In this document: piece after piece, positions 5,774-5,827 of the stretch
How the letters are laid out: each line of letters starts with the position of its first letter
Numbering within the stretch: the first letter of the stretch is position 1
DNA from: an uncultured Prevotellaceae bacterium
GTDB lineage: Bacteria; Bacteroidota; Bacteroidia; Bacteroidales; Muribaculaceae
DNA length: 5,827 bases
Direction of reading: 5' to 3'
Assembly (NCBI GenBank): GCA_900541935.1
Contig: UQLZ01000081.1
Span: forward strand, 1 to 5,827
Translations under genes and position numbers: made by a program
The notes under the pieces: generated by a model
What the model was told of the DNA's origin: nothing
Seen by the model: the letters and a program-made list of their open reading frames with translations, nothing else
Databases searched by the model: none

Positions 5774-5827
5774 GGGCGTTTAGCTCAGCTGGTTCAGAGC
5801 ATCTGCCTTACAAGCAGAGGGTCGGCG
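5774..5827 (+). tRNA. tRNA-Val(UAC), 5' part, cut by the window edge
   Basis: The sequence folds as the first two thirds of a tRNA. The acceptor 5' strand is GGGCGTT (5774-5780), followed by TA. The D arm pairs GCTC (5783-5786) with GAGC (5797-5800) around a loop with the usual GG. The anticodon stem TCTGC/GCAGA (5802-5806, 5814-5818) encloses the loop CTTACAA. The anticodon TAC is at 5809-5811, with T before it and A after it, and it reads valine codons GUA/GUG. The variable loop GGGTC and the first bases of the T stem follow, and then the window ends. The rest of the T arm and the acceptor 3' strand are missing. Further tRNAs may follow on the same transcript. Confidence 0.95.

Noticed and set aside
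1..5827. Insertion sequences, CRISPR arrays, phage genes or attachment sites.
   Set aside because: No transposase or integrase motifs, spaced repeats or terminal inverted repeats are seen. A tRNA can be an integration site, but only its 5' part is present and no duplicated tRNA end is visible.

Overview
The window looks like a chromosomal piece of a Bacteroidota (Bacteroidetes) genome, probably Bacteroidales, though the genus cannot be fixed. The evidence is the AT-rich composition, A-rich translation leaders without clear Shine-Dalgarno sequences, and exact copies of the Bacteroidetes housekeeping -7 element TAnnTTTG (as TACCTTTG) at the expected places. All protein genes lie on the minus strand. 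A tRNA-Val starts on the plus strand at the right edge.

From right to left: the 5' part of tRNA-Val(UAC) with its promoter (about 5726-5827, plus); a 190-bp divergent intergenic region; a gene for an NtrC-type response regulator with receiver, sigma-54 AAA+ and Fis-type HTH domains (4240-5583, minus); a regulatory intergenic region (4044-4239) with a likely intrinsic terminator, a dyad that could be an activator site, and a consensus-quality sigma-54 promoter; an unannotated 32-residue single-pass membrane microprotein (3945-4043); kdpF (3847-3927); kdpA (2133-3839); kdpB (87-2120); and 86 bp in which all three minus frames are closed, so kdpC is absent or starts beyond the left edge.

Together these encode most of the high-affinity K+ uptake pump KdpFABC. 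KdpA is the K+-selective channel-like subunit, KdpB the P-type ATPase, and KdpF a small stabilising peptide. The layout indicates that kdp expression is controlled by the adjacent sigma-54 activator acting on TGGCAC-N5-TTGCA, unlike the OmpR-type KdpE of Escherichia coli. The cognate sensor kinase is not in the window.

The points most worth following up are this sigma-54 rewiring of kdp, the extra microprotein ahead of kdpF with a duplicated leader, and the missing or displaced kdpC.
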